A stretch of 64,000 nt of DNA from Hassallia byssoidea VB512170 (GTDB taxonomy: Bacteria > Cyanobacteriota > Cyanobacteriia > Cyanobacteriales > Nostocaceae): positions 33,395 through 97,394 of the forward strand of contig NZ_JTCM02000009.1 in the NCBI RefSeq assembly GCF_000817785.2. Reading direction: 5' to 3'. The position numbers and the translations under genes were made by a program. Below are positions 43,992-53,003 of the stretch, in pieces. Numbering within the stretch: position 1 is the first letter of the stretch; every line of letters begins with the position of its first letter. The notes beneath the pieces are model-generated. The model had not been told where the DNA came from and did not search any database. It saw only the letters and a program-made list of their open reading frames with translations.

Positions 43992-45896
43992 ATGTCTAGT
44001 TTTCTTGCGTTATCTTTGTGGATAGCTCCAATACTGTTATTTGCTAGCGTTGTTACTGCACAAACTGCATCAGCAAATTCCGTGCTAGAAGCTACTCACC
44101 AAGTGCAATTGGATACTCAACTGGCTCAGTCGCAGACAGAAGATAATCTTGTTTCGGAAACACCAATAGTACCTGTTAAGGATATTTCATCCGAACAGAA
44201 TCGGCAAATCAATGACGAAAGCAATCAAGATCCATACATAATGGATCAGGTGACTTCAGTCTCGCAACTTTCGGATGTGCAACCTACAGATTGGGCATTT
44301 CAAGCTTTGCAATCATTGGTTGAACGCTACGGTTGCATTGCCGGCTATCCAAACGGCACGTTTAGAGGCAATCGGGCAATGACTCGCTATGAGTTCGCTG
44401 CTGGTTTGAATGCTTGTTTGAATCGGGTTCAAGAACTGATTGCCACAAGTACGGCTGACCTGGTTACTAAAGAAGATTTGGGAACTCTGCAAAGACTGCA
44501 ACAAGAGTATGCTGATGGGTTAGCAGAACTGCGAGGACGGATAGACCCTTTAGAAGCGCGTATAGCAGTTGTGGAAAGTCAGCAATTTTCCACGACTACC
44601 AACTTGACTGGAGATGCAATCTTTAGTATTGGGGGTGTGTTTGGTGGAGACAGAGCGCTCAATTCCGACCAGTTGAATGAAATTAATAATCCTAGTATCA
44701 CCGCAGCACAGAGGAATACAGCCAGAGCGAGTGCTTATGGTCCATCGGGTTCCAAGTTGCAAGATAATGCAGTTTTTAGCGATCGCGTTCGTTTAATCTT
44801 CGATTCCAGCTTCTTCGGCAAAGATCGCTTGCGAATTCTTCTCAAAGCAAATAACACCATTCCTTTTAACTCGCCAGTTACTGGCACAAACATGACTCGC
44901 TTGAGTTATGACACCACAGTTCGGCAGGAAAATACAATAGATATAGGGAAAATATTCTACAACTTTCCAGTCGGCGATAAGCTCAGTGTCACTGTTGATG
45001 CTATTGGTGGGTCGTTCTTCGATAACTTTAACACTGTTAATTCCCTGTTTGCCGCAGCACCAACAGGCGCACTCTCCCGCTTTGGTCGATTTTCACCCAT
45101 CTACCGAGCAAGCAACACAGGTCTTGCTGTTGGTCTAGGTTCTGGGGTAAGTGCGGTACTCAAATTGAACGACACATTTACCTTGTCTGCGGGTTATTTG
45201 GCACGCAATGGTAATGAACCCGGTGTTAATAGAGGTTTATTTGATGGTAGTTATGGAGCTTTAACGCAATTAGCTATCCAACCAAATAAAGATGCGACTA
45301 TCGCTTTAACTTACGCGCACTCTTACTTCAGCGGTGTTGTCAATGGTGTTGTAACTGGTGATGTAAACGTTTCTGGTTCTGAAGGTAGTGCTTTTGCAGC
45401 TACTCCTTTTGGTAACAATATTGCCACCTCTGCCAATCATTACGGTTTACAAACTAGCTATCGCTTTAACCCTAAATTCGTCCTTTCTGGTTGGGTTGGA
45501 TATACTCAAGCAACTGCGGAAATAGCTTCAGGTAATAACCCTGCAAGAAATAATGTTAACAGAGGTGACAAAGCCGATATTTGGAACTGGGCTGTAACTC
45601 TTGGTTTCCCCGATTTGGGTAAAAAAGGCAACTTGGCTGGTATTATTTTTGGTCAACCGCCCAAAGTAACAAGTAATGACTATGGTCCGAGTACCTTCAC
45701 ACCTACAGCTACAAATCGAATAGTTGACCGTCGTACAGACAGCGATACTTCCTATCATTTGGAAGCGCTGTATCGCTATCAAGTTAATAGCAATCTCTCA
45801 ATTACGCCAGGATTTATTATCATATTCAACCCAGAACACAATAGCAACAATGACACTATATATGAGGGAATTATCCGCTCTACATTCAGGTTTTAG
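43992..45896 (+). CDS. SLH-domain OprB-family porin (iron-uptake-porin type)
   Basis: A 634-residue outer membrane protein: signal peptide (about 1-29), an acidic linker, one S-layer-homology domain (about 97-145: DVQPTDWAFQALQSLVERYG ... TFRGNRAMTRYEFAAGL) that binds peptidoglycan or pyruvylated wall polymer, a coiled coil (about 150-195), and a beta-barrel to the C-terminal Phe. Cyanobacterial proteins of this type are the main outer membrane porins and have been linked to inorganic ion uptake. Its location in the molybdate region suggests oxyanion passage. It is divergent from the second modA across a 262-bp gap. Confidence 0.92.
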   Translation: MSSFLALSLWIAPILLFASVVTAQTASANSVLEATHQVQLDTQLAQSQTEDNLVSETPIVPVKDISSEQNRQINDESNQDPYIMDQVTSVSQLSDVQPTDWAFQALQSLVERYGCIAGYPNGTFRGNRAMTRYEFAAGLNACLNRVQELIATSTADLVTKEDLGTLQRLQQEYADGLAELRGRIDPLEARIAVVESQQFSTTTNLTGDAIFSIGGVFGGDRALNSDQLNEINNPSITAAQRNTARASAYGPSGSKLQDNAVFSDRVRLIFDSSFFGKDRLRILLKANNTIPFNSPVTGTNMTRLSYDTTVRQENTIDIGKIFYNFPVGDKLSVTVDAIGGSFFDNFNTVNSLFAAAPTGALSRFGRFSPIYRASNTGLAVGLGSGVSAVLKLNDTFTLSAGYLARNGNEPGVNRGLFDGSYGALTQLAIQPNKDATIALTYAHSYFSGVVNGVVTGDVNVSGSEGSAFAATPFGNNIATSANHYGLQTSYRFNPKFVLSGWVGYTQATAEIASGNNPARNNVNRGDKADIWNWAVTLGFPDLGKKGNLAGIIFGQPPKVTSNDYGPSTFTPTATNRIVDRRTDSDTSYHLEALYRYQVNSNLSITPGFIIIFNPEHNSNNDTIYEGIIRSTFRF

Positions 45897-46020
45897 ATAA
45901 TTCTTTCTGAATACTTGCAAGATTCGTAGTAGCTTAAGCCTATTTTCTCACTTACATCAATAAGCCTGACTCATGACTGGGGAGGGTTTTTATTGATTGT
46001 TATATCCCGGATTTAAACAC

Positions 46021-46062
46021 AAATAAGCGACTTGCTCACGATAAGCAAGCCGCTTATTTTTC
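46021..46062. terminator. Bidirectional Rho-independent terminator between porin and mop
   Basis: AAATAAGCG (46021-46029) pairs with CGCTTATTT (46051-46059), and CTTGCT (46031-46036) with AGCAAG (46044-46049), around a 7-nt loop. A T-run follows on the plus strand and A-run precedes, so it can end both convergent transcripts. Confidence 0.85.
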
Positions 46063-46077
46063 TAGACACTTAATCTT

Positions 46078-46287
46078 TTAATCTACAGCAAGTAACACAT
46101 CAGATGATTTAATTACCGCGTATGCCATCTTTCCCTCAGAAATTTTTAGTTCTTCCGCTGAGATTTTTGTGATTATTGCAGTCACTTCTATTCCTGGCGC
46201 AATTTCTAAGGTTATTTCTGTATTGACTGCTCCAGGCACAACTGTTTTAACTGTACCTTTGATAGCATTACGAGCGCTAACTTTCAT
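46078..46287 (-). CDS. Molbindin (Mop) molybdate-binding protein
   Basis: A 69-residue single Mop (TOBE-like) domain: MKVSARNAIKGTVKTVVPGA, EITLEIAPGIEVTAIITKIS and AYAVIKSSDVLLAVD. Such proteins form hexameric rings storing molybdate or tungstate and buffering the cytoplasmic pool. I start at ATG 46287; the longer frame from 46332 has no family support. It converges with the porin and is followed by a strong terminator. The upstream regulator gene is divergent from it. Confidence 0.93.
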   Translation of the reverse strand: MKVSARNAIKGTVKTVVPGAVNTEITLEIAPGIEVTAIITKISAEELKISEGKMAYAVIKSSDVLLAVD

Positions 46288-46756
46288 ACCCTGATTTTCT
46301 TTTATTGATTTCAGCATCGTTAAATATAGCACGACTAAAATTAATTGTCTTCCGTAAGTTTACGGTAATTATATTTCCCCTGACAAGAAAATAATAATTT
46401 TTTAATTCTTTTGATACCAAATAAACTGTCTTTAAACACTTTGCTCTATTTTTATATGCCACGCTTTATTCACTATATTTATAGTCCGACTTAGACCTCA
46501 CTCGCAGTATGACCATCTAAAAAGCCTTTGAGTATTAATTACCAGCAGATAATATAATTTGTCATGGCGCAAAAATTTTTTCATGACGCAAGCAAATTGG
46601 CAAGATGTATGATATTCTTTTTATATAGGGAATCGAAAGGGCGAAAGCAGTCGTAATCTTGAGGCAAAGTAAGATATACTATCCTCGAATATTGCTTTTG
46701 CAGATATTAGGTAAATCCGCGATCGGCTTTTTGTAACGCAAGAGATAGAGAAGCCA
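46288..46756. promoter_or_regulatory. Divergent intergenic region between mop and the PBP-type regulator
   Basis: The 469-bp gap must hold promoters for mop and for the regulator, which may bind here to control both. AT-rich; no strong inverted repeat stands out. Near 46680 lies a modest palindromic region (GAATATTGC). Nothing else is seen. Confidence 0.4.
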
Positions 46757-47887
46757 ATGAAGCAGGATAGTGAACTCCGTAACAACTTGAAGTCAATGAG
46801 AACTCGCTTAGGTATGAGTCAGCAAGAGTTGGCTAACCTAGCTAAAGTTACCCGTCAGACAATTAGTGGTGTAGAGTCAGGACAGTATGCTCCCTCAGTT
46901 GCGATCGCACTTCGTTTAGCCAAAGTGCTTGGCTGTCAAGTCGCGGATCTATTCTGGTTCGAGGAGGATCTACTTGAAATTGAAGCAGTTCTTGCCAAAT
47001 CTATCTCTTGCAGTCAACAACAGCCGGTCAGTCTAGCGCGGATTGGGGGGCAATGGATAGCATATCCTCTTGTTGGGAAAGATGCTTTTCGCTTGGAGAT
47101 GATTCCGGCGGATGGTAAGATTAATAGCCTCTCAAATGCAAACACAGTCCGGGTTAGGCTTCTTGATGATATAGACAAACTCCACAACACGGTTGTGATT
47201 GTCGGCTGTGCGCCTGTACTCTCATTATGGGCGCAAGCTACGGAACGCTGGTATCCTCAACTGCGAGTTCAGCATAACTTTGCCAACAGCATGGCTGCAT
47301 TGCATAGTTTATGCAAAGGTGAAGCTCACATTGCCGGAATGCATCTATACGATCCGGAAACTGGAGAGCATAATACTCCTTTTGTTCGTGAACTACTAGC
47401 CGAAAGAGCAGCTGTTTTAATTACTCTTGGTGTTTGGGAAGAAGGAATTTTAGTCGAGTCTGGTAATCCGATGGGAATTAAAACAGTAACCGACTTGGTA
47501 GAAGCGAAAGCAATGATTGTCAACCGCGAACTCGGTGCTGGTACTCGTTTGCTTTTGGAACATAAACTGCAAGAAGAAAAACTACCATTCCACGCTGTTA
47601 AAGGATTTGACCATATCGTTAAAAGTCATCAAGAAGTTGCCGAAGCTGTAGTATCAGGTATTGCCAAGGCAGGCATCAGTACGGCATCTATAGCTGCTTC
47701 CTTTGGGTTGGGATTTGTACCTCTGCATTCCTCAAGATACGATTTAGTGATTCTCAAGGAATATTTAGAAGAAGCACCAGTAAAGCAGTTACTCGGTACT
47801 TTAGGAAATCGCTTGATTCACTCTCAATTAGAAGTTCTCGGTGGTTATGACACAAGCAAAACCGGGGATGTTGTAGCGACGATTTAG
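46757..47887 (+). CDS. XRE-type regulator with periplasmic-binding-protein-like sensor domain
   Basis: A 376-residue one-component regulator. The XRE helix-turn-helix (about 8-62) reads LKSMRTRLGMSQQELANLAKVTRQTISGVESGQY. The rest is a PBP-like domain (about 95-370) without signal peptide, so it binds a ligand in the cytoplasm; the fold and the SSRYDLVILKEYLE end fit the PBP-like domain (PF12727-type) linked in other proteins to molybdate- or tungstate-dependent control. Neighbours are modA, modBC, mop and nifH/E/N, so it is a good candidate for sensing molybdate or a substitute metal and setting alternative-nitrogenase expression. Ligand is inferred, not shown. Confidence 0.88.
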   Translation: MKQDSELRNNLKSMRTRLGMSQQELANLAKVTRQTISGVESGQYAPSVAIALRLAKVLGCQVADLFWFEEDLLEIEAVLAKSISCSQQQPVSLARIGGQWIAYPLVGKDAFRLEMIPADGKINSLSNANTVRVRLLDDIDKLHNTVVIVGCAPVLSLWAQATERWYPQLRVQHNFANSMAALHSLCKGEAHIAGMHLYDPETGEHNTPFVRELLAERAAVLITLGVWEEGILVESGNPMGIKTVTDLVEAKAMIVNRELGAGTRLLLEHKLQEEKLPFHAVKGFDHIVKSHQEVAEAVVSGIAKAGISTASIAASFGLGFVPLHSSRYDLVILKEYLEEAPVKQLLGTLGNRLIHSQLEVLGGYDTSKTGDVVATI

Positions 47888-48093
<206 letters not shown>

Positions 48094-48262
48094 TCAAAAA
48101 TTTACTTCTTCGCTTTGAATATGTACTGGCTTTCGACAGTTTTTGCTGTAGAGCGATCGCCCCCTGGTGACGTTCTACAAGCGATCGCACTGCTGTAACA
48201 AAGTAGATGTGCGATCGCACAAATGCAAAAAGACCCACCAAACAAACAAATTGCAGGAATAA

Positions 48263-49234
<972 letters not shown>

Positions 49235-49286
49235 AACAAGTAAAGCTTTTGCTTCTATTTAAGAAGTAATAGAAGTTGCTGAAAAC

Positions 49287-49479
49287 GGGTAAGGCACTTG
49301 CCCTGAAAAAAGATACCAGCCGTCACATCCAGATCCACGACACACAACGAATAATCCCAATACACGGTGAATCAGTCGGCGGCAAAGGTTTCCTTTCCGT
49401 CGAACTGATGAACCCGGAGGGCTGGTATCTTTTTTTTGCGGTCTCCCCTAAGCAACCAGGTGGGCTAAAAAGCCCACCT
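49287..49479 (+). ncRNA. Strongly structured nifH-nifE intercistronic element
   Basis: Four nested or tandem helices: (1) GGGTAAG/CTTGCCC at 49287-49303; (2) a perfect 16-bp outer stem, 49306-49321 with 49420-49435; (3) inside its 98-nt loop, an about 17-bp hairpin at 49369-49409 (ATCAGT, CGGCGG and AAAGG pair with CCTTT, CCGTCG and ACTGAT, each with one bulge); (4) a 9-bp perfect hairpin AGGTGGGCT/AGCCCACCT at 49458-49479. The outer stem ends in a T-run, so a terminator, a transcript-stabilising element for nifH, a regulatory RNA or a 130-bp MITE are all possible. The 84-codon frame at 49276-49530 is explained by the helices and has no protein features. Confidence 0.6.
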
Positions 49480-49764
49480 TCTCCCGAATTGTCGAAACGA
49501 CCTGGAGGTGTAAGAATGAAGTATGCATAAGTATTTCCACGTAAGCATTAATCTGTCAATGCAATTGCTTGCAAAACTAATAGTTTAGTTTTTTGTGTTC
49601 TCCTAATTTTTGGTTGATTGTTTGGGAATGGGAGATAGAATTTCTCATTCCCTTTAATTACACACGTTGCATTAGATGGATAACCTGTTATTAACCCACA
49701 CATAAAAATCTCTCTTTTCCCAATCCCCAGTCTCCAGTCCAAGCGTCACTAATCCCCAGTCCCC
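49480..49764. promoter_or_regulatory. Leader upstream of nifE
   Basis: 285 bp between the structured element and nifE. No clear terminator or promoter beyond a TTGTGTTCTCC tract; the short run CCCCAGTCTCCAGTCC/CCCCAGTCC just before the start is a small repeat. The distance from nifH (530 bp in total) makes an internal promoter likely. Confidence 0.35.
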
Positions 49765-51144
49765 ATGAAACCCACCTCAGAACAAATCAACGACTCCCTC
49801 GCACCCGGATGCGAAAATAATCCGCAAAATAAAAAATCCACACTACCCCAACCTGGAACCGCTCAAGGGGGTTGTGCCTTTGATAGTGCAATGATTACCC
49901 TCCTACCAATAGCTGATGCTGCTCATGTAGTCCACGGACCGAGTGGCTGTGCTGCAAGTATGTGGGGAAGTTATGGCAGTCTTTCTTCTGGTTCAACATT
50001 GTACAAGATTCGCTTTACCAGTGAAATAGAAGAAAACGATATCATCTTTGGCGGAGCCAAAAAGCTCTACAAAGGTATTATAGAATTGCAAAGACGCTAC
50101 AAACCCGCTGCGGTATTTGTCTACTCTACCTGCATCACCGCCATGATTGGTGATGACATCGAAGGTGTCTGCAAAGATGCCACCCAGCAAACAGGAATAC
50201 CCGCTATCCCCGTACATTGCCCAGGATTTATTGGTAGTCAAAGTATGGGCAACCGCGTTGCTGGTGAAGCTTTACTAGAACACGTTATCGGCACGGCTGA
50301 ACCAGAATATACCACACCATTAGACATCAACCTAATTGGTGAATACAACATCGCGGGTGCAATGTGGAATGTTTTGCCGCTTTTGGAGAAATTAGGTATC
50401 CGAGTTTTGGCAAAAATTACCGGCGATGCTCGCTATAAGGAAATTTGTTACGCTCATCGTGCCAAGCTCAACGTGGTGCTTTCTGCCAAAGCATTAACCA
50501 GTATGGCAAAAAGGATGCAGAAACGCTATGGTATCCCCTACATTGAAGAGTCTATCTATGGTGTAGAGCAAATCAATCAATGTCTGCGGAATATTGCCGC
50601 GAAATTGGGTGATAGCGAAGCGTTAGCGAGTCCTCGAGCGTCTGCAGATTTACAAGAACGTACAGAAAGGCTCATTGCTGAAGAAACTGCCGCATTAGAT
50701 GAGAAACTTGCTGTTTATCGTAGCCAATTACAAGGTAAGCGCGTTGTCCTTTATACCGGAAGTTTTAAGAGTTGGTTAATTATCTTTGCGGCTCAGAAGT
50801 TGGGGATGAAAGTTATTGCTACCTGTACTGAAAATAGTACTGAGGAAGAAACAGCTAGAATCAAAAGTCTGCTGGGTGAGGATAGCATCATTCAACAAGA
50901 CAGTCCCGAAGAAATGCTACAAATAATTAATGAAAATCAAGCTGATATGTTGATTGCAAGCGATCGCTTTCAAGACACTGCCCTAACAGCCAAGATTCCT
51001 TTCCTCAACATTAACACCGATCGCAATCATCCTTATGCAGGCTATCTGGGCATATTAGAAGTAGCAAAAGAACTGTATGCAGCTTTTTACAATCCTGTGT
51101 GGTCAGAAGTACGTCAGCCCGCTCCTTGGAATGCAGAGGTATAA
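49765..51144 (+). CDS. nifE: Nitrogenase cofactor scaffold NifE/VnfE-type, cofactor-ligand Cys replaced by Ser
   Basis: A 459-residue NifE-family protein, alpha-type subunit of the E2N2 scaffold that matures the cofactor precursor before insertion. The [4Fe-4S] ligands align well with Azotobacter NifE: Cys37 (QGGCAFDS), Cys62 (PSGCAAS) and Cys123 (STCITAM). The residue that aligns with the cofactor-anchoring Cys250 of NifE, in the conserved KLN..(C)..A motif, is Ser240 (KLNVVLSAKAL; codon TCT at 50482-50484). The sequence GSYGSLSSGSTLYKIRFTSE is closer to Vnf/Anf-type than to Mo-type NifE, so VnfE is my preferred reading. The stop is 2 nt from nifN, so the two are coupled. Confidence 0.9.
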   Translation: MKPTSEQINDSLAPGCENNPQNKKSTLPQPGTAQGGCAFDSAMITLLPIADAAHVVHGPSGCAASMWGSYGSLSSGSTLYKIRFTSEIEENDIIFGGAKKLYKGIIELQRRYKPAAVFVYSTCITAMIGDDIEGVCKDATQQTGIPAIPVHCPGFIGSQSMGNRVAGEALLEHVIGTAEPEYTTPLDINLIGEYNIAGAMWNVLPLLEKLGIRVLAKITGDARYKEICYAHRAKLNVVLSAKALTSMAKRMQKRYGIPYIEESIYGVEQINQCLRNIAAKLGDSEALASPRASADLQERTERLIAEETAALDEKLAVYRSQLQGKRVVLYTGSFKSWLIIFAAQKLGMKVIATCTENSTEEETARIKSLLGEDSIIQQDSPEEMLQIINENQADMLIASDRFQDTALTAKIPFLNINTDRNHPYAGYLGILEVAKELYAAFYNPVWSEVRQPAPWNAEV

Positions 51145-51146
51145 AA

Positions 51147-52463
51147 ATGGCAATTCTTAGCATTACCAGCACGTCAGTTGCAGTTAATCCCCTCAAGCAA
51201 AGCCAAACTTTGGGCGCAGCTCTAGCCTTTTTGGGATTGAAGGGAATGATGCCTTTATTACACGGTTCAATAGGCTGTACTGCCTTAGCTAAAGTTGTAT
51301 TAGCGCGGCATTTCCGTTGCAGCATTCCCCTTTCTACGACAGCGATGACAGAAGTTGCGACGGTTCTAGGTGGGGAGGAAAATGTTGAAAAAGCAATTCT
51401 TACTTTGGTGCAGAAGTGCAAGCCAGAAATTATCGGTTTATGCACGACTGGATTGATGGAAACCAGAGGAGATGATATGGGGCGTTTTGTCAAGGAAATT
51501 CGCCACCGTCACCCAGAATTAGATTATCTGCCGATTGTGGTTGTCTCCACACCGGATTTTAAAGGTGCATTGCAAGATGGCTTTGCTGCTGCTGTCGAAA
51601 GTATAGTTAAAGAAATTCCCCAAAAAAGTGATGATTTAGATGCTTGTCCTAGACAAATCACGATTTTGGCAAGTTCTGCTTTCACGCCAGGGGATATACA
51701 AAAAATCAAAGAGATTGTTACCAACTTTGGACTTATTCCCGTTGTTGTACCTGACCTTTCTGGCTCATTAAATGGTCACATAGAAGATTCATCAACAGCC
51801 ATTACGGCAAATGGTACAAATGAAGCACAGTTGCGCTCTATCGGCAGTTCTGCGTTCACTTTGGCGCTAGGTGAGAGTATGCGGAGTGCAGCGCAAATTT
51901 TAGAAAAGAACTTCAGCATACCTTATGAGGTGTTTGGTGAACTGACAGGACTATCAGCAACAGACAAATTTATGCAAGCATTGGCGGATATCAGTGGTAA
52001 CAGCGTACCAGAAAAATATCGCCACCAACGCTCTTTGTTGCAAAATGCGATGCTGGATAATCACTTTTTGTTTGGCTGCAAGCGAGTTTCTCTAGCGTTG
52101 GAACCAGATTTACTTTGGTCAACAGTTCATTTTCTGCAATCGATGGGAGTTCATATTCATGCAGCAGTGACTACAACACGCTCTCCACTGCTGGAAAAAC
52201 TTCCGATAGTCAGCGTCACCATCGGCGATTTGGAAGACTTTGAGCTACTAGCACCTGGGTCTGACTTGTTAATTGCTAACTCTCATGCGGATGCGATCGC
52301 CCAACGTTTGGGTATTCCCCTTTATCGTCTAGGAATTCCCATCTTTGACCGCTTAGATCATAATCATTTTACCCTAGTTGGCTACCGAGGCACTATGCAG
52401 CTTTTATTTGACATTGGCAATCTGTTTTTAGAGCAGGAAGCCTTAAGGAAAGTTAGGAGTTAG
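51147..52463 (+). CDS. nifN: Nitrogenase cofactor scaffold NifN/VnfN-type
   Basis: A 438-residue NifN-family protein, the beta-type subunit of the scaffold. It opens LSITSTSVAVNPLKQSQTLG ... GMMPLLHGSIGC with the cluster ligand at Cys44, followed by LCTTGLMETRGDDM. The body is highly NifN-like (STTAMTEVATVLGGEENVEKAI). I start at ATG 51147, 2 nt behind the nifE stop (gap-coupled), because the longer frame at 51099 begins inside nifE. Together with NifE it should form an alpha2beta2 complex. An AGACGTTCC repeat and a small membrane protein follow. Confidence 0.92.
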   Translation: MAILSITSTSVAVNPLKQSQTLGAALAFLGLKGMMPLLHGSIGCTALAKVVLARHFRCSIPLSTTAMTEVATVLGGEENVEKAILTLVQKCKPEIIGLCTTGLMETRGDDMGRFVKEIRHRHPELDYLPIVVVSTPDFKGALQDGFAAAVESIVKEIPQKSDDLDACPRQITILASSAFTPGDIQKIKEIVTNFGLIPVVVPDLSGSLNGHIEDSSTAITANGTNEAQLRSIGSSAFTLALGESMRSAAQILEKNFSIPYEVFGELTGLSATDKFMQALADISGNSVPEKYRHQRSLLQNAMLDNHFLFGCKRVSLALEPDLLWSTVHFLQSMGVHIHAAVTTTRSPLLEKLPIVSVTIGDLEDFELLAPGSDLLIANSHADAIAQRLGIPLYRLGIPIFDRLDHNHFTLVGYRGTMQLLFDIGNLFLEQEALRKVRS

Positions 52464-52492
52464 GTAGAGACGTTCCGCCGGAACGTCTGTAC
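52464..52492. repeat. Copy of the AGACGTTCC-type palindrome behind nifN
   Basis: GTAGAGACGTTCCGCCGGAA with complementary arm ending CGTCTGTAC, the same dispersed element as at 4972, 17941 and 20613. It begins at the nifN stop. Confidence 0.75.
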
Positions 52493-52579
52493 GGGAGGCG
52501 CGGAATTAGGAGTTTTTTCTGATGTTCTTTTTACTACTTATGACTTCTAATTCAGACCAAAATTAAAACAGTAATTGTC

Positions 52580-52843
52580 ATGTTTGTATTCTCATTAATT
52601 GCTTTGGTGAGCGCGATAATTTCTGTTTATATCAGTACAAGTATCGCCGATAAAATAGAGCAGCCGATAGCTGTATTGATTGCTTTGTTCTTCCTAAGTT
52701 TAAGTTTGATTTTTGCACCTGTACTAATCAAACTACTAATTGCAATAGTTTTGCTGCTCATACAAAGAAGTTACGTTCAACTCGCTTATTTGTTGCAGAG
52801 AAACAGAAATCAAAAGCCAGGAAAAGGAAATGCTATTTCCTGA
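52580..52843 (+). CDS. Small two-span membrane protein, function unknown
   Basis: An 87-residue protein with two hydrophobic helices (about 2-20 and 30-63, the second possibly two segments) and a basic, Gln/Asn-rich end. No family recognised. It follows nifN at 117 bp on the same strand and might belong to the same regulon. A small GGAAA/TTTCC hairpin at its end followed by T-rich sequence may be a weak terminator. Confidence 0.6.
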   Translation: MFVFSLIALVSAIISVYISTSIADKIEQPIAVLIALFFLSLSLIFAPVLIKLLIAIVLLLIQRSYVQLAYLLQRNRNQKPGKGNAIS

Positions 52844-53003
52844 CTTTTTCATTCTTCAATCTTCCGCAACACTCCCAACCCTCAATTATTTTCCTTTTTA
52901 CCAACAAATTTGGTAAAAATGTATCCGTTGATGCAATTTTGTGGAGTAATTTCAGCTTTGATAGTTATGGCAAGCCGTATACGCTTTGGAAATATACCAA
53001 CCA

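Noticed and set aside
49398-49500. Hammerhead ribozyme core (CTGATGA followed later by CGAAAC)
   Set aside because: The bases between do not form the required stem II, and CTGATGA pairs in a longer hairpin with ATCAGT upstream. A chance occurrence of the core motif.
49276-49530. 84-codon frame between nifH and nifE
   Set aside because: The sequence is explained by paired helices, with no protein-like composition and no ribosome binding site.
52986-53003. TTG start for the HsdR remnant
   Set aside because: No ribosome binding site favours it and the extension has no family match; ATG at 53004 is simpler.
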